Positions 25,435-34,675 are shown, numbered from the stretch's first letter. The stretch is 53,847 nt of DNA from Clostridia bacterium (GCA_017555765.1 JAFZFT010000067.1:1-53847), one strand, 5' to 3'. Numbers and translations: made by a program. The notes: generated by a model from the letters alone, not told the origin.

Positions 25435-26635
25435 ATTCAATTATTTTAAGCACATCCGGAAAGAGCTCAAGGCTTCGTCTGAGAATGCCATTCATCTGTG
25501 CAATAGCAACACCGTAGTTTACAATGGGTACATTTTGTGAAATGCACCTCTCTGTGCGTGCTTTCATTTCCTTCTCACCAAGCATACAGCCTCCGCAGTG
25601 AACAACAAGCCGATACTGAGATAAGTCATCCGGGAAGTCTCCACTGCTTGTGAAGGAAAATTCAGGCTTTGAACCACTGAAGGATTCAATCCACGCCGGC
25701 ATTTTAACAGTGCCTATATCGTTGCACTGTCTGTGATGAGTACAACCCTCGCTTATAAGTACTTTATCACCGTCACGAAGCTTTGAAAGTACGGAAGCTC
25801 CGTTTATAAGCTCGGAAAGCTCCCCTTTATATCTTGCCATAAGAATTGAAAATGATGTGAGCGGAATATCATCAGGTACAAGCTTTGAAACCTTACCGAA
25901 AGCCTGAGAGTCGGTTATAACAAGACAAGGCTTTTCATTTAAGCAAGTAAGCGTTTCTGAAAGCTCAGTATCACGGCATGTAATTGCAACCGCTCCGCTA
26001 TCAAGAATATCACGGATTGTCATCTGCTGAGGCAGAATAAGCCTACCCTTTGGTGCCGCTTTGTCAATAGGAACAACAAGTACTATCTTATCCCCTGCTC
26101 CGATCAAGTCAGAGACGATGGGTTTGTTTTTTTCTGTACTCTTTGCAAGTTTGGCAATGAGTTCCTTAAGCGCATATATATTTTCGCCCGTAAGCGCACT
26201 GACGAAAATCTCGTTATCGCTGAGTGATTTTTCAGCTACGTTTATATCTGACTTGTTCCTCGCAATGATGAAAGGTAGTTTTTTCTCTTCAAAAAAGCTG
26301 ACAAGCTCCTTTTCTGTACTGTTAAGCTTTTTGTTGTTTTCTGTGACAAGTACGGCAATATCAACCTTAGATAAAACATCTTTTGTCTTTTTAACCCGAA
26401 GCTCACCGAGACCACCTTCATCGTCAAAGCCCGGTGTATCAATGATTACCACGGGTCCGATAGGAAGAAGCTCCATTGCCTTTTTTACTGGGTCGGTTGT
26501 AGTGCCCTTAACATCGGATACAACAGACAGATTCTGTCCTGTAACCGCATTGACAAGACTCGACTTACCTGCATTCCTAAGTCCGAAGAAGCCGATATTA
26601 ACCCTTTCCGAGGATGGTGTGGAATTAAGACTCAT
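25433..26635 (-). CDS. hydF: [FeFe]-hydrogenase maturation GTPase
   Basis: 400 residues. The GTPase domain has GLRNAGKSSL and DTPGFDD; a dimerisation domain follows. The C-terminal cluster domain carries the ligands CTHH and HCGGCMLG. HydF is the scaffold on which the 2Fe subcluster is completed before transfer to the hydrogenase. It is the last gene of the maturation operon, 15 bp after hydG. Confidence 0.97.
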   Translation of the reverse strand: MSLNSTPSSERVNIGFFGLRNAGKSSLVNAVTGQNLSVVSDVKGTTTDPVKKAMELLPIGPVVIIDTPGFDDEGGLGELRVKKTKDVLSKVDIAVLVTENNKKLNSTEKELVSFFEEKKLPFIIARNKSDINVAEKSLSDNEIFVSALTGENIYALKELIAKLAKSTEKNKPIVSDLIGAGDKIVLVVPIDKAAPKGRLILPQQMTIRDILDSGAVAITCRDTELSETLTCLNEKPCLVITDSQAFGKVSKLVPDDIPLTSFSILMARYKGELSELINGASVLSKLRDGDKVLISEGCTHHRQCNDIGTVKMPAWIESFSGSKPEFSFTSSGDFPDDLSQYRLVVHCGGCMLGEKEMKARTERCISQNVPIVNYGVAIAQMNGILRRSLELFPDVLKIIE

Positions 26636-26650
26636 AGTAGCCCCCTTTCA

Positions 26651-28099
26651 TCAGAAACGGAAGTCTCTGCGGTTGGAATTCTTGATGTTTTCAATATTGT
26701 CTATTGCAATAGCCTTTACTTTTTCGTTGGGAATTTTCTCAAGCTCTTCTTCAATAAGCTTATAGCCGATTTCCTTTGTTTTGTCTGAAGCATAGTCAAC
26801 AAGGTACTCGGTAAGAGTCATAAGTGCATTGGGATGGCAGCAGTTGAGAATCTGTCCGTTTTTGCAAAGACTCATAAAACGGTCGCCTGTTCTTCCCTCT
26901 CTGTAGCAAGCAGTACAAAATGAAGGAATGTGTCCGTTTTCCATAAGCCATGCAACTACCTCGTCAAGAGTTCTCTGATCAGAAACATCAAACTGTTCTG
27001 TATCGTGAGGTCTCTCATCCTGAGTATAGCCACCAACAGATGTTCTTGAGCCGCCACTTACCTGAGAAATACCGAGACGAAGAAGCTTTGTTCTTGTTGC
27101 TTCGGTTTCTCTTGTGGAGATAATCATACCCGTATAAGGTACTGCAAGACGGATACAAGCGGTAATCTTTGCGAAAATCTCATCGGAAATTGAGTTATCA
27201 AAAGCAGTCGGATCGATATCGTCTGCTTTTTTGATTCTAGGTACACTGATTGTATGAGGGCCTACTCCGTGTACTGCTTCCAGGTGTTCAGCGTGCATAA
27301 TAAGTCCTGCAAATTCATATTTGTAAAGCTCAAGTCCGAAAAGTACGCCAAGACCAACGTCATCAATACCTCCCTCCATAGCTCTGTCCATAGCCTCGGT
27401 ATGATAGTCATAATCGTGCTTAGGTCCTGTGGGATGAAGCTTGAGATAGCTTTCTTTATGGTATGTTTCCTGGAAAAGAATGTAGGTACCGATTCCCGCT
27501 TCCTTAAGCTTTCTGTAATTTTCTACGGTAGTAGCTGCAATGTTGACATTTACTCTGCGGATGTCACCATTCTTGTGATGCACACTGTAAATTGTCTTGA
27601 TACACTCTAAAATGTACTCAATGGGGTTATTTTTCGGGTCCTCACCCGCTTCAATAGCAAGACGCTTATGACCCATATCCTGAAGAGCAATTACCTCTGC
27701 CTTTACCTCATCCTGAGTAAGCTTCTTTCTTGCGATATGCTTATTTTTGAGATGATAGGGGCAGTAAACGCAACCATTCACGCAGTAATTGGAAAGATAG
27801 AGAGGTGCAAACATTACTATTCTGTTGCCGTAAAATGCAAGCTTGATTTCTTCTGCGATTTTATATATCTCTTCAATCTTTTCGGGGATATCACAAGCAA
27901 GAAGCACTGATGCTTCTCTGTGCGTAAGACCCGCACAGGTCACTCCGTTTCCGTTCTTCTTCGGTCTTGCCTTTTCGAGAATTGCATCAATAAGCTCGAT
28001 ATTATTTTTATTCTGCTCTGCATATTCGAGAGTAGCAAGAATTTCACCGTCATTGATAAACTCTTCTGCTTTTAATGATTTAGGATTATATATAGCCAT
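26651..28099 (-). CDS. hydG: Radical SAM tyrosine lyase HydG
   Basis: 482 residues. The SAM-cluster motif is CVNGCVYC (CX3CX2C) near residue 110. The C-terminal cluster ligands are in CTACYREG and a later Cys in NCCHPNA. HydG cleaves tyrosine to give the CO and cyanide ligands of the H-cluster. Length is normal. It lies 21 bp after hydE. Confidence 0.97.
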   Translation of the reverse strand: MAIYNPKSLKAEEFINDGEILATLEYAEQNKNNIELIDAILEKARPKKNGNGVTCAGLTHREASVLLACDIPEKIEEIYKIAEEIKLAFYGNRIVMFAPLYLSNYCVNGCVYCPYHLKNKHIARKKLTQDEVKAEVIALQDMGHKRLAIEAGEDPKNNPIEYILECIKTIYSVHHKNGDIRRVNVNIAATTVENYRKLKEAGIGTYILFQETYHKESYLKLHPTGPKHDYDYHTEAMDRAMEGGIDDVGLGVLFGLELYKYEFAGLIMHAEHLEAVHGVGPHTISVPRIKKADDIDPTAFDNSISDEIFAKITACIRLAVPYTGMIISTRETEATRTKLLRLGISQVSGGSRTSVGGYTQDERPHDTEQFDVSDQRTLDEVVAWLMENGHIPSFCTACYREGRTGDRFMSLCKNGQILNCCHPNALMTLTEYLVDYASDKTKEIGYKLIEEELEKIPNEKVKAIAIDNIENIKNSNRRDFRF

Positions 28100-28120
28100 A
28101 ATTTTATTCCTTTCTGTTTC

Positions 28121-29158
28121 TCATTTCTTTATATCGCCTCTGTCGGTTACTATCTCATAACCGATAGCATTTATTCGTTGTTTTAACTCTTCAAGCTTTT
28201 CTGCCGATTCAACACCTGTATTAAGCTTGTTGTTGTAAAGCATATATCTGCTCCTTGCTTCTTCCGGTGAAAGATTCGGCATAACTACATTTGCACCTGA
28301 CAAAATACCTTTCTCCCGTCCGTTTTCGCTGAGTGTACCGAGTGCAGTAGTAGAAGGAAGAAGTATATCAGGCTTGATAATTCGGATTATCGAAAGCAGA
28401 AAGCAAGTAAAATCAACACTTCCGGCGGGATAATCCCTAAAGGGTGTATCCTTATGCGGTATAAATGGGCCTATTCCGCACATATCAGGCTTGAATTCTT
28501 CGATAAATTTCAAATCCTTTGCGATAGCTTCGGGAGTTTGGTACGGTGAGCCCACCATAAATCCGCAACCTACCTGAAAGCCTGTTTTTTTGAGACTCTC
28601 AAGACAGGAAATTCTGTTTTCAAAGGTTAAATTCTCAGGGTGAAGCTTTGAATAATGATCACTGTCAGCCGTTTCGTGACGAAGCAGATACCTGTCCGCA
28701 CCTGCATGGAAAAGCTTCTTGTAGGATTCCTCACTTCTTTCTCCTAAAGACAAGGTTACCGCACAATCGGGATGCTCTTTCTTGATTTTAGCGACAAGTT
28801 CACAGAGATACTCATCGGTGAAAAATCCGTCCTCACCGCCCTGAAGTACAAAGGTACGAAAGCCGAGCGTGTAGCCGTAATCACAGCATTCAAGTATTTC
28901 ATCGCTACTCAGTCGGTACCTTTCAAAGAGACCGTTGCTTTTTCTTATACCGCAGTAAAGACAGTCATTTTTGCAGATGTTACTTATTTCTATAAGTCCT
29001 CTTATATAGACTGCGTTGCCGTATATTTCTTTTCTGAGTCGTACTGCTTCATCGCGAAGTACGGCGGCAAGCTCTTCATTATAACCACAGGTAAGCTTCT
29101 GGTATTCATTCAGGGTCAGGCTGTGCTCTTTTATAAGCTTTGATATAATTTTATTCAT
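28121..29158 (-). CDS. hydE: Radical SAM maturase HydE
   Basis: 345 residues with SAM-cluster motif CKNDCLYCG near residue 62 and the HydE segments FVLQGGEDG and VGCGFMVGSPYQT. It makes the organometallic precursor used for the azadithiolate-bridged diiron centre. Its start overlaps the upstream regulator gene by 8 bp. Confidence 0.97.
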   Translation of the reverse strand: MNKIISKLIKEHSLTLNEYQKLTCGYNEELAAVLRDEAVRLRKEIYGNAVYIRGLIEISNICKNDCLYCGIRKSNGLFERYRLSSDEILECCDYGYTLGFRTFVLQGGEDGFFTDEYLCELVAKIKKEHPDCAVTLSLGERSEESYKKLFHAGADRYLLRHETADSDHYSKLHPENLTFENRISCLESLKKTGFQVGCGFMVGSPYQTPEAIAKDLKFIEEFKPDMCGIGPFIPHKDTPFRDYPAGSVDFTCFLLSIIRIIKPDILLPSTTALGTLSENGREKGILSGANVVMPNLSPEEARSRYMLYNNKLNTGVESAEKLEELKQRINAIGYEIVTDRGDIKK

Positions 29159-29408
29159 TGCATATCACACCTGAATAAGCAGTTTTAACACTGACGCCCT
29201 CAAGTCTTCCGATTCTGCCCGAAAGAGCGGAAATTGTATTCTGCGGTGCGTCAATAGCTACGCTTATTATGTTTATACCCTTTTTCCTGTAGGGAATACC
29301 CATTCTGCCGATAATGTATTCACCATACTCGTGAAGAAGGGAATTGAGTTCCTCTACGGTATCGCTTTTTTCAACGATTATGCTAATCACCGCAACTCTT
29401 GTCTCCAT
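29151..29408 (-). CDS. TM1266-family putative hydrogenase-system regulator
   Basis: About 85 residues from ATG 29408, with GGAGGT 4-5 nt upstream. An ACT/NikR-C-like fold is suggested by the pattern RVAVISIIVEKSD ... GMPYR-like ... ISVAIDAPQN ... LSGRIGRLEGVSVKTAYS. Members of this family sit next to hydEFG in many Clostridia and Thermotogales and are annotated as regulators without direct proof. It is the first gene of the maturation operon, directly after an attenuator-like leader. Confidence 0.85.
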   Translation of the reverse strand: METRVAVISIIVEKSDTVEELNSLLHEYGEYIIGRMGIPYRKKGINIISVAIDAPQNTISALSGRIGRLEGVSVKTAYSGVICNE

Positions 29409-29535
29409 ATTTACCTCCAAAAAAATATTGCCACACCTAAAAAGGTATGGCAACAGAATATAGCTATAGTATGCTTATTATTTTTTCTGTCACCTTATCC
29501 TCAGAGGGATTAAATCCGTCTTTATGTCAGGTTAC
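29409..29535 (-). promoter_or_regulatory. Attenuator leader of the hydrogenase maturation operon, candidate riboswitch
   Basis: About 125 nt lie between the predicted start of transcription and the first start codon. The 3' end holds an intrinsic terminator (29420-29453). Upstream, GGUGACAG (near 29487-29494) can pair over 8 bp, two of them wobble, with CUGUUGCC, the 5' arm of that terminator, forming an antiterminator. The 5' end of the leader (GUAACC, near 29530) can in turn pair with GGUGAC. A compact segment between them has GGAU/AUCC pairing. No known riboswitch consensus was recognised. Confidence 0.6.
29420..29453 (-). terminator. Intrinsic terminator within the hydrogenase leader
   Basis: Stem TTGCCATACCT / AGGTGTGGCAA (29428-29453) followed by TATTTTTTT on the minus strand, ending only a few bases before GGAGGT. 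Its place before the first gene, not after the last, points to attenuation. Confidence 0.8.
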
Positions 29536-29539
29536 TTAT

Positions 29540-29568
29540 ATTATAGCGTATTTTAAATATAAAATCAA
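29540..29568 (-). promoter_or_regulatory. Promoter of the hydrogenase maturation operon
   Basis: Minus strand TTGATT (29563-29568), 17-bp spacer, TATAAT (29540-29545). Confidence 0.82.
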
Positions 29569-29579
29569 CATTTTTTATC

Positions 29580-30323
29580 TCATTCTTCGCAGACAGAAAC
29601 AATTCCGCCGATATCTCTTAAAGCACCTTTATCAGTACACTCATAAGTACATTCGTGCTTTGATAAAAAGGACCTGATTTTAGAAAAATCACTGTGTTTT
29701 TCTATATCTCCGAAGAAAAGAACTGTGTCTTTTGATATTTTCCCCGATGCACCGCCTATAAAGCCGTAAGGGTGTCCATCAAGAGCAATGTCCCCCTTTG
29801 AAACAAGAAGAGCATCTATCCCCTTTTCCGAGGCCTTGCGGTATATACCCTCGTCATCGGTTATCAAAGCATTTTCATTCACTACAAGAACTGAGCATTT
29901 ACAGTATCCCTGCTTTACGTCTACCCTTTCGTGCTTCTCAGTAGCATTCAGCAGTGCTTTATCAGCATAGCTGAAGTTTCCTAAAATACGGTTACCGACA
30001 AAAGCAAAGTTAAGACCAATATCATTCGGGTAATCCCCCTCAACCTCATTTTCACTTTCGATTACATTAACACCAAAGCTTTCGAGTCTCTTTTTAAGCT
30101 TAGTCTGAGCTTTGCAGATAAGAATATTCTCACCGCCAAGATGTACCGCCGCCATATCCGCGTGAGTACTTACAGCGGTATCTATATTGAGATTAGGAGC
30201 ATTTTTTATGACAGTTATTCTCTTTTCAGCAAAGTAGAAAAGTATCGCTTCATCATCAGTGCCGCAAATAAGAGTTGTAACCTTATCCTCAGGAAGATTC
30301 GGTTTATCAATAAGCTTCATCAT
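29580..30323 (-). CDS. Hypothetical protein, DUF6873/GME-fold-like
   Basis: 247 residues, no signal peptide or membrane segment. It resembles a family annotated as DUF6873 with a GME (amidinotransferase-like pentein) fold. The segments GDYPNDIGLNFAFVGNRILG and GYCKCSVLVVNENALIT are pentein-like repeats with a conserved Cys pair. The name is from memory and not verified. The start overlaps the radA stop (ATGA), so it is co-translated with radA. Function unknown. Confidence 0.7.
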   Translation of the reverse strand: MMKLIDKPNLPEDKVTTLICGTDDEAILFYFAEKRITVIKNAPNLNIDTAVSTHADMAAVHLGGENILICKAQTKLKKRLESFGVNVIESENEVEGDYPNDIGLNFAFVGNRILGNFSYADKALLNATEKHERVDVKQGYCKCSVLVVNENALITDDEGIYRKASEKGIDALLVSKGDIALDGHPYGFIGGASGKISKDTVLFFGDIEKHSDFSKIRSFLSKHECTYECTDKGALRDIGGIVSVCEE

Positions 30324-31696
30324 AATACGAGCGCCTCAAAAGCTTCACGGATAGTTCTGACACCGACAATTTCAATATCATTTTTAAGATTAGCGGATAA
30401 ATTCTTAAGGTTGCTTTTCGGAATAATACATTTATTGAAGCCGAGTCTTGAAGCTTCCTTGATTCTCTGCTCACAGTGTGATACACCTCTGATTTCACCT
30501 GCAAGACCTATTTCTCCGAAGGCAAGTACATCATCACGAAGAGCGTAATCCTTGAGAGATGATACGAGAGCCATTGCAATTGTAAGGTCAAGAGCGGGCT
30601 CATCAAGTTTCATACCGCCGACAATGTTTATGTACGCGTCACAGTTGTTGAAATAGTAGCCGCCTCGCTTTTCAAGTACGGCTATAAGCATATTGAGACG
30701 GTTGAAATCAAAGCCGTTGGATATTCTTCGGGGATTTCCGAAGTTTGTAGTACAGACAAGTCCCTGAATTTCGGCAAGAAGCGGTCTTGTACCTTCCATA
30801 ACGCAGGCAACACAGCTACCCGGTGTATTCTTCGGTCTTCCCGAGATTAGCATTTCTGAGGGGTTCTTTACCTCCTTGAGACCGCAATCGAACATTTCAA
30901 ATACACCGATTTCATTGGTCGAGCCGAAACGGTTTTTTACAGCACGAAGGATTCTGAATGAAAGGTTTCTTTCACCCTCGAAATAAAGTACCGCATCAAC
31001 AATATGCTCAAGCACCTTAGGTCCCGCTATATTACCGTCCTTATTAACATGACCAACCATAATTATGGGAATTGAAAGGCTTTTCGCAGTACGCATAAAA
31101 AGGTTGGAGCTTTCACGCACCTGAGTTACACATCCCGGCGAAGAATTAAGCTCGGTAAAGTTCATAGTCTGTATGGAGTCAATAATAACAAGCTCGGGAG
31201 TTGTGGCCTTTATATGCTCGCATATTGCCTGAGTGTCTGTTTCGCAAAGTACAGATAGATTATCGGAGCTGACACCTAATCTGTCGGCACGAAGTTTTAT
31301 CTGACTGTAGGATTCTTCACCTGAAACATAGAGAATTTTAAGAGTTTTTCCGAGCTGCTGACAAATCTGCAGAAGAATTGTGGATTTACCTATACCCGGG
31401 TCACCGCTCAGGAGCACAAGAGAGCCCTTTACTATACCTCCGCCGAGAACACGATCGAGCTCCTTCATTCCCGTTTTATAACGAAGCTCGTTATCGGGTT
31501 TTATATCCGAAAGAGAGAAGGATGTCACACTGCGTGTACCGCCTGAAAGGATATTTTTCTTACCTGCTACGACAGCTTCACGTATCTCCTCCTGAAGAGT
31601 TGACCACGCACCGCACTCGGGACACTTACCGAGCCATTTCGGTGTTTCGTATCCGCATTCCGAGCAAACATATACTGATTTTGACTTCTGTGCCAT
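30320..31696 (-). CDS. radA: DNA repair protein RadA/Sms
   Basis: 458 residues. The N-terminal zinc finger is CSECGY...CPECGAW. The RecA-like ATPase has Walker A GDPGIGKST. The RadA-specific KNRFGSTNEIGVFEM motif and a C-terminal Lon-protease-like domain (GMKLDEPALDLTIAMALVSS) follow. It drives branch migration of recombination intermediates. It sits between a CwlD-type amidase gene and the DUF6873-like gene, with overlaps at both ends. Confidence 0.97.
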   Translation of the reverse strand: MAQKSKSVYVCSECGYETPKWLGKCPECGAWSTLQEEIREAVVAGKKNILSGGTRSVTSFSLSDIKPDNELRYKTGMKELDRVLGGGIVKGSLVLLSGDPGIGKSTILLQICQQLGKTLKILYVSGEESYSQIKLRADRLGVSSDNLSVLCETDTQAICEHIKATTPELVIIDSIQTMNFTELNSSPGCVTQVRESSNLFMRTAKSLSIPIIMVGHVNKDGNIAGPKVLEHIVDAVLYFEGERNLSFRILRAVKNRFGSTNEIGVFEMFDCGLKEVKNPSEMLISGRPKNTPGSCVACVMEGTRPLLAEIQGLVCTTNFGNPRRISNGFDFNRLNMLIAVLEKRGGYYFNNCDAYINIVGGMKLDEPALDLTIAMALVSSLKDYALRDDVLAFGEIGLAGEIRGVSHCEQRIKEASRLGFNKCIIPKSNLKNLSANLKNDIEIVGVRTIREAFEALVL

Positions 31697-32451
31697 TATT
31701 TTTCCTCCCGAATAAGCATAAGGTATTCGTTTATACCCTTTGCTATTGATAAAGCTGTTTTTTTCTGATATTCCTCATCCTTAAGTAAAAGAGATTCCGA
31801 GGGATTCGACATAAAGCCGCATTCAACCATCACTGACGGAATCTTCATTCTGTCAAGCAGAAAAATATCACTGCCGCTCTTTTTGATTTTGCGCCCGTTT
31901 TCAGGCTGAAGAAGCTCAACTACACTGCACTGTATACTTTCAGCAAGAAGCTTACTATTTTCGTTGTTTGGTGAATAAAAAACCTGAGCCCCGCTATATT
32001 TACTCTGGGTAAAATAATTCTGATGAATGCTTATAAAAATCGCATCAAGGTTGGATTCTGCTATTTTAAGGCGGTTATTCAGGTCCGAAACCTTTCTCGC
32101 TCTTATCGTGTCAGGATTTCCTGAATATATAAGCTTATCCTCACTGCGCACCATAACAGTATTATACCCCATAAGCCTCAGCAGCTTTTCAAGCTTAAGA
32201 CTTATCTGCAGATTGATATCCTTTTCAAGGGTACCGTCTGAGGATTGTGTTCCTCCGTCTTCTCCACCGTGTCCCGCATCAATTACAATAGTTATCGGAA
32301 CAGAATTTTCATACACCGTGCTGCTTGTTTCAGCACTCGCAGAGGTACTGTCCGAAAATATGAGAAGTACTGATGCAAAACCTAAAAGAAAAGCAAGAGC
32401 ACATACAAGCATACTTTTGAAGCGTAAGGTCAGATAAACTGTCTTTTTCAT
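31696..32451 (-). CDS. cwlD: N-acetylmuramoyl-L-alanine amidase, CwlD-like
   Basis: 251 residues: an N-terminal membrane anchor or signal (SMLVCALAFLLGFASVLLIF), then an Amidase_3 domain with zinc ligands His in IDAGHGGEDGG, a Glu in LEKDINL, His in SIHQNYF and Glu in MVECGFM. CwlD makes muramic-delta-lactam in spore cortex; the match in length and layout suggests that role, but a vegetative amidase is possible. First gene of the amidase-radA-DUF6873 unit. Confidence 0.85.
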   Translation of the reverse strand: MKKTVYLTLRFKSMLVCALAFLLGFASVLLIFSDSTSASAETSSTVYENSVPITIVIDAGHGGEDGGTQSSDGTLEKDINLQISLKLEKLLRLMGYNTVMVRSEDKLIYSGNPDTIRARKVSDLNNRLKIAESNLDAIFISIHQNYFTQSKYSGAQVFYSPNNENSKLLAESIQCSVVELLQPENGRKIKKSGSDIFLLDRMKIPSVMVECGFMSNPSESLLLKDEEYQKKTALSIAKGINEYLMLIREEK

Positions 32452-32499
32452 ATTATCACCCGTAAATTTTATGATTTTTACGAGCTTCTTATAACATAA

Positions 32500-32528
32500 A
32501 TATTAGCACATTTATATTTTTTTGTAAA
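32500..32528 (-). promoter_or_regulatory. Promoter of the cwlD-radA unit
   Basis: Minus strand TTTACA (32523-32528), 17-bp spacer, TAATAT (32500-32505). Weaker than most in this window. Confidence 0.55.
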
Positions 32529-32562
32529 TACAGTCTTCGGGCTTAGTCCGTTATTTCGTACT

Positions 32563-32605
32563 GAAAAAAGTGCCTTCAGCCCGCAATCGGACCGAAAGCA
32601 CTTTA
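32563..32605 (-). terminator. Terminator of the gltA-to-GPH operon
   Basis: A 16-bp stem with G-U pairs begins AAAGTGCTTTCGG and ends GGCACTTTTTT on the minus strand, 11 bp after the transporter stop. Confidence 0.88.
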
Positions 32606-32615
32606 AAATCAGATA

Positions 32616-34016
32616 TTATTCCTCAGTGAGGTTTTCTCTCTTTTCTCTGTTAGCTGTAACAATTGCTGTAACCTCATCCATAAATGAGCCGTGGAGCTTA
32701 AACTTTGTGGTGAAGATGATAAGTGAAAGGAAGAAAAGTACTGCGGGAATTGCGCAGAGCATAAGAGTGATGGCAAGCTTTGCACTTTCGGGGTTACCAC
32801 TATGAAGGTCACCGTCATAGTTTGAAATACCGAGTGACGCAAAGAGAATGATTGTCTGAATTGTATAAGCCATCTTCTGAAGGAAGCCCTTCATTGAGAA
32901 TGTGATTGACTCTGCTCTGAAGCCCATCTTTACTTCGCCGTAGTCAACAACGTCAGCAAGGAAAATAGTCTGTGCTATAAACATTGATGCCATACCTACT
33001 GAACATATAAAATAGAATATATTCATAACCATAAGCATACCTGAGAAAGCACCTACAGTGATACCTACATAACCGAGACCTGCAAGAACAAGTGATGTCT
33101 GATAAGCCTTACGCTTTGACATATACTTTGTAAGCATAGGAAGGAGAAGAAGACCTACTACTGAGCCTGCTGCCTGGAAAAGATTGAACACAGACTGCTT
33201 TTCAGCATCACCTACAACTACATCAAAGTAATAAGCGGCTACACCTGAAGTAAGATACCAACCTGCATTTGATACCATCGCAAAAAGCATAAATACGATA
33301 AGCTGATCGTTTGTCTTGATAATCTGAAGAGCCTTACCGAATGAGAATTTTTCGGGTGCCTTGGTTGAAATTCTTTCCTTGGTGGTGAAAACTGAGAGGC
33401 TTGAGAAAATAACAAGGCATACTGCACATACAATCGCACAGGTACGGAAGCTGTTTGCGTCAAAAACCTTCTCGCCGTTTTCGTCGAAGGTTGAGCTGAC
33501 TGCCGCCATAACGATAGGTGCACCGATTGAAACGATACCCTGACCAAGACCTGAGAACATTCTTGCAAGGGTTGAAATGAGATTTCTTTCCTTGGGGTCA
33601 CTTGTAAAAGAAGGCACCATTGACCAATAAGGGATATCTGCAAGAGTATTTGACATACCCCAACCAACATACATAACAGTTATGTAAGCCATAAGAGCGG
33701 TACCACTAAGGTCGAATACATTCCAGAAAAGGAATACAAGTACGATAGCGTTAAGTATTGAGCCTCTGAGAATCCAGGGGCGGTACTTACCCATCTTTGT
33801 ATTTGTGTTATCAACGATTGTACCCATCATCGGGTCGTTGATACCGTCCCAGAGTCTTGCGATAGGTGTGAGAATAAGAAGGAAGTTAGGGCTCAGCTTA
33901 AGCACGTCGGTAAGATACTTTGCAAGATAGGAATAGAACATTCCGTAGCTAAGGTCGAGACCGATTGCCCCAACACCGTAGCCAAGCTTACTTTTAATAA
34001 ATTTTATGGTTTCCAT
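32616..34016 (-). CDS. GPH-family (MelB-like) sugar:cation symporter
   Basis: About 466 residues with twelve predicted membrane segments. The N-terminal motif YGVGAIGLDLSYGMFYSYLAKY and the loop DGINDPMMGTIVDNTNTKMGKYRPW are diagnostic of glycoside-pentoside-hexuronide transporters. ATG 34016 was chosen for AGGAG upstream; an ATG at 34037 overlaps the upstream gene. The substrate is not known; no glycosidase gene is adjacent. Last gene of a seven-gene operon. Confidence 0.9.
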   Translation of the reverse strand: METIKFIKSKLGYGVGAIGLDLSYGMFYSYLAKYLTDVLKLSPNFLLILTPIARLWDGINDPMMGTIVDNTNTKMGKYRPWILRGSILNAIVLVFLFWNVFDLSGTALMAYITVMYVGWGMSNTLADIPYWSMVPSFTSDPKERNLISTLARMFSGLGQGIVSIGAPIVMAAVSSTFDENGEKVFDANSFRTCAIVCAVCLVIFSSLSVFTTKERISTKAPEKFSFGKALQIIKTNDQLIVFMLFAMVSNAGWYLTSGVAAYYFDVVVGDAEKQSVFNLFQAAGSVVGLLLLPMLTKYMSKRKAYQTSLVLAGLGYVGITVGAFSGMLMVMNIFYFICSVGMASMFIAQTIFLADVVDYGEVKMGFRAESITFSMKGFLQKMAYTIQTIILFASLGISNYDGDLHSGNPESAKLAITLMLCAIPAVLFFLSLIIFTTKFKLHGSFMDEVTAIVTANREKRENLTEE

Positions 34017-34033
34017 TGTGTTCTCCTTTCGAA

Positions 34034-34675
34034 TCACTTCAGATTATTGAGTATATCCTTTATATCGGTACCGAGAACAAGTATATCCTCCGATTCCGAA
34101 CAAATTCCGTAAATAAATCCGTCTTTTTTAAAGCTGTGAAAATTAAGTCCGTAGGCACAAAAGCTTTCGTATGAAAGAAAATCAGAAAAGCTGTAAAAAT
34201 CAAGTCCTCCTGAGATTCCGTCACCCTTATATTTCAGAATCGCTTCCTTCAGTGTCCAGAGCTTTGTAAAATGCTCATCCTTTTTACTGCTCAAGGATAA
34301 TGACTGTCCTTCGTCAGAAGCAAAAAAGCGTTTTGTAACCCTTTCGTTCACAGGTCGGATATCCTGTACATCGCAACCGACTTCAGAATCGGACACTGTG
34401 CATATAACCCTTTTAAGACAGTGGCTGAAGTTGAAATACAGATCCTTACCTTCAAGATAAGGCTTTCCGTTTTCAGCCTTAAGGATTGTAAAATCCTTCA
34501 CATCAAAGTACTTGCAAAGAACATATTTGAGAAGTGCTCTCGCACAAAGGGACTCGTCTCTCATTTTTCCGTAATCGGACATATGAGTAGCGACAAGACT
34601 TCTGAAAGTATTCAACTCCTCATCGCTGACCAAGGAAAAGTCACAGTATACGGCAACGGTCTTTTTATCAGCCAT
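34034..34675 (-). CDS. 4'-phosphopantetheinyl transferase, Sfp type
   Basis: 213 residues. The Mg/CoA motifs are VGCDVQDIR and LWTLKEAILKYKGDG, and FNFSHC is also typical. In the first motif a Gln stands where a Glu is usual. Such enzymes load the phosphopantetheine arm on carrier proteins. No NRPS, PKS or carrier protein gene is in the window. The gene overlaps folD by 8 bp. Confidence 0.88.
   Translation of the reverse strand: MADKKTVAVYCDFSLVSDEELNTFRSLVATHMSDYGKMRDESLCARALLKYVLCKYFDVKDFTILKAENGKPYLEGKDLYFNFSHCLKRVICTVSDSEVGCDVQDIRPVNERVTKRFFASDEGQSLSLSSKKDEHFTKLWTLKEAILKYKGDGISGGLDFYSFSDFLSYESFCAYGLNFHSFKKDGFIYGICSESEDILVLGTDIKDILNNLK

Noticed and set aside
26061-26765. Plus-strand open frame of 234 codons
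   Set aside because: Antisense to hydF and the hydG end; Ser/Phe-rich shadow composition.
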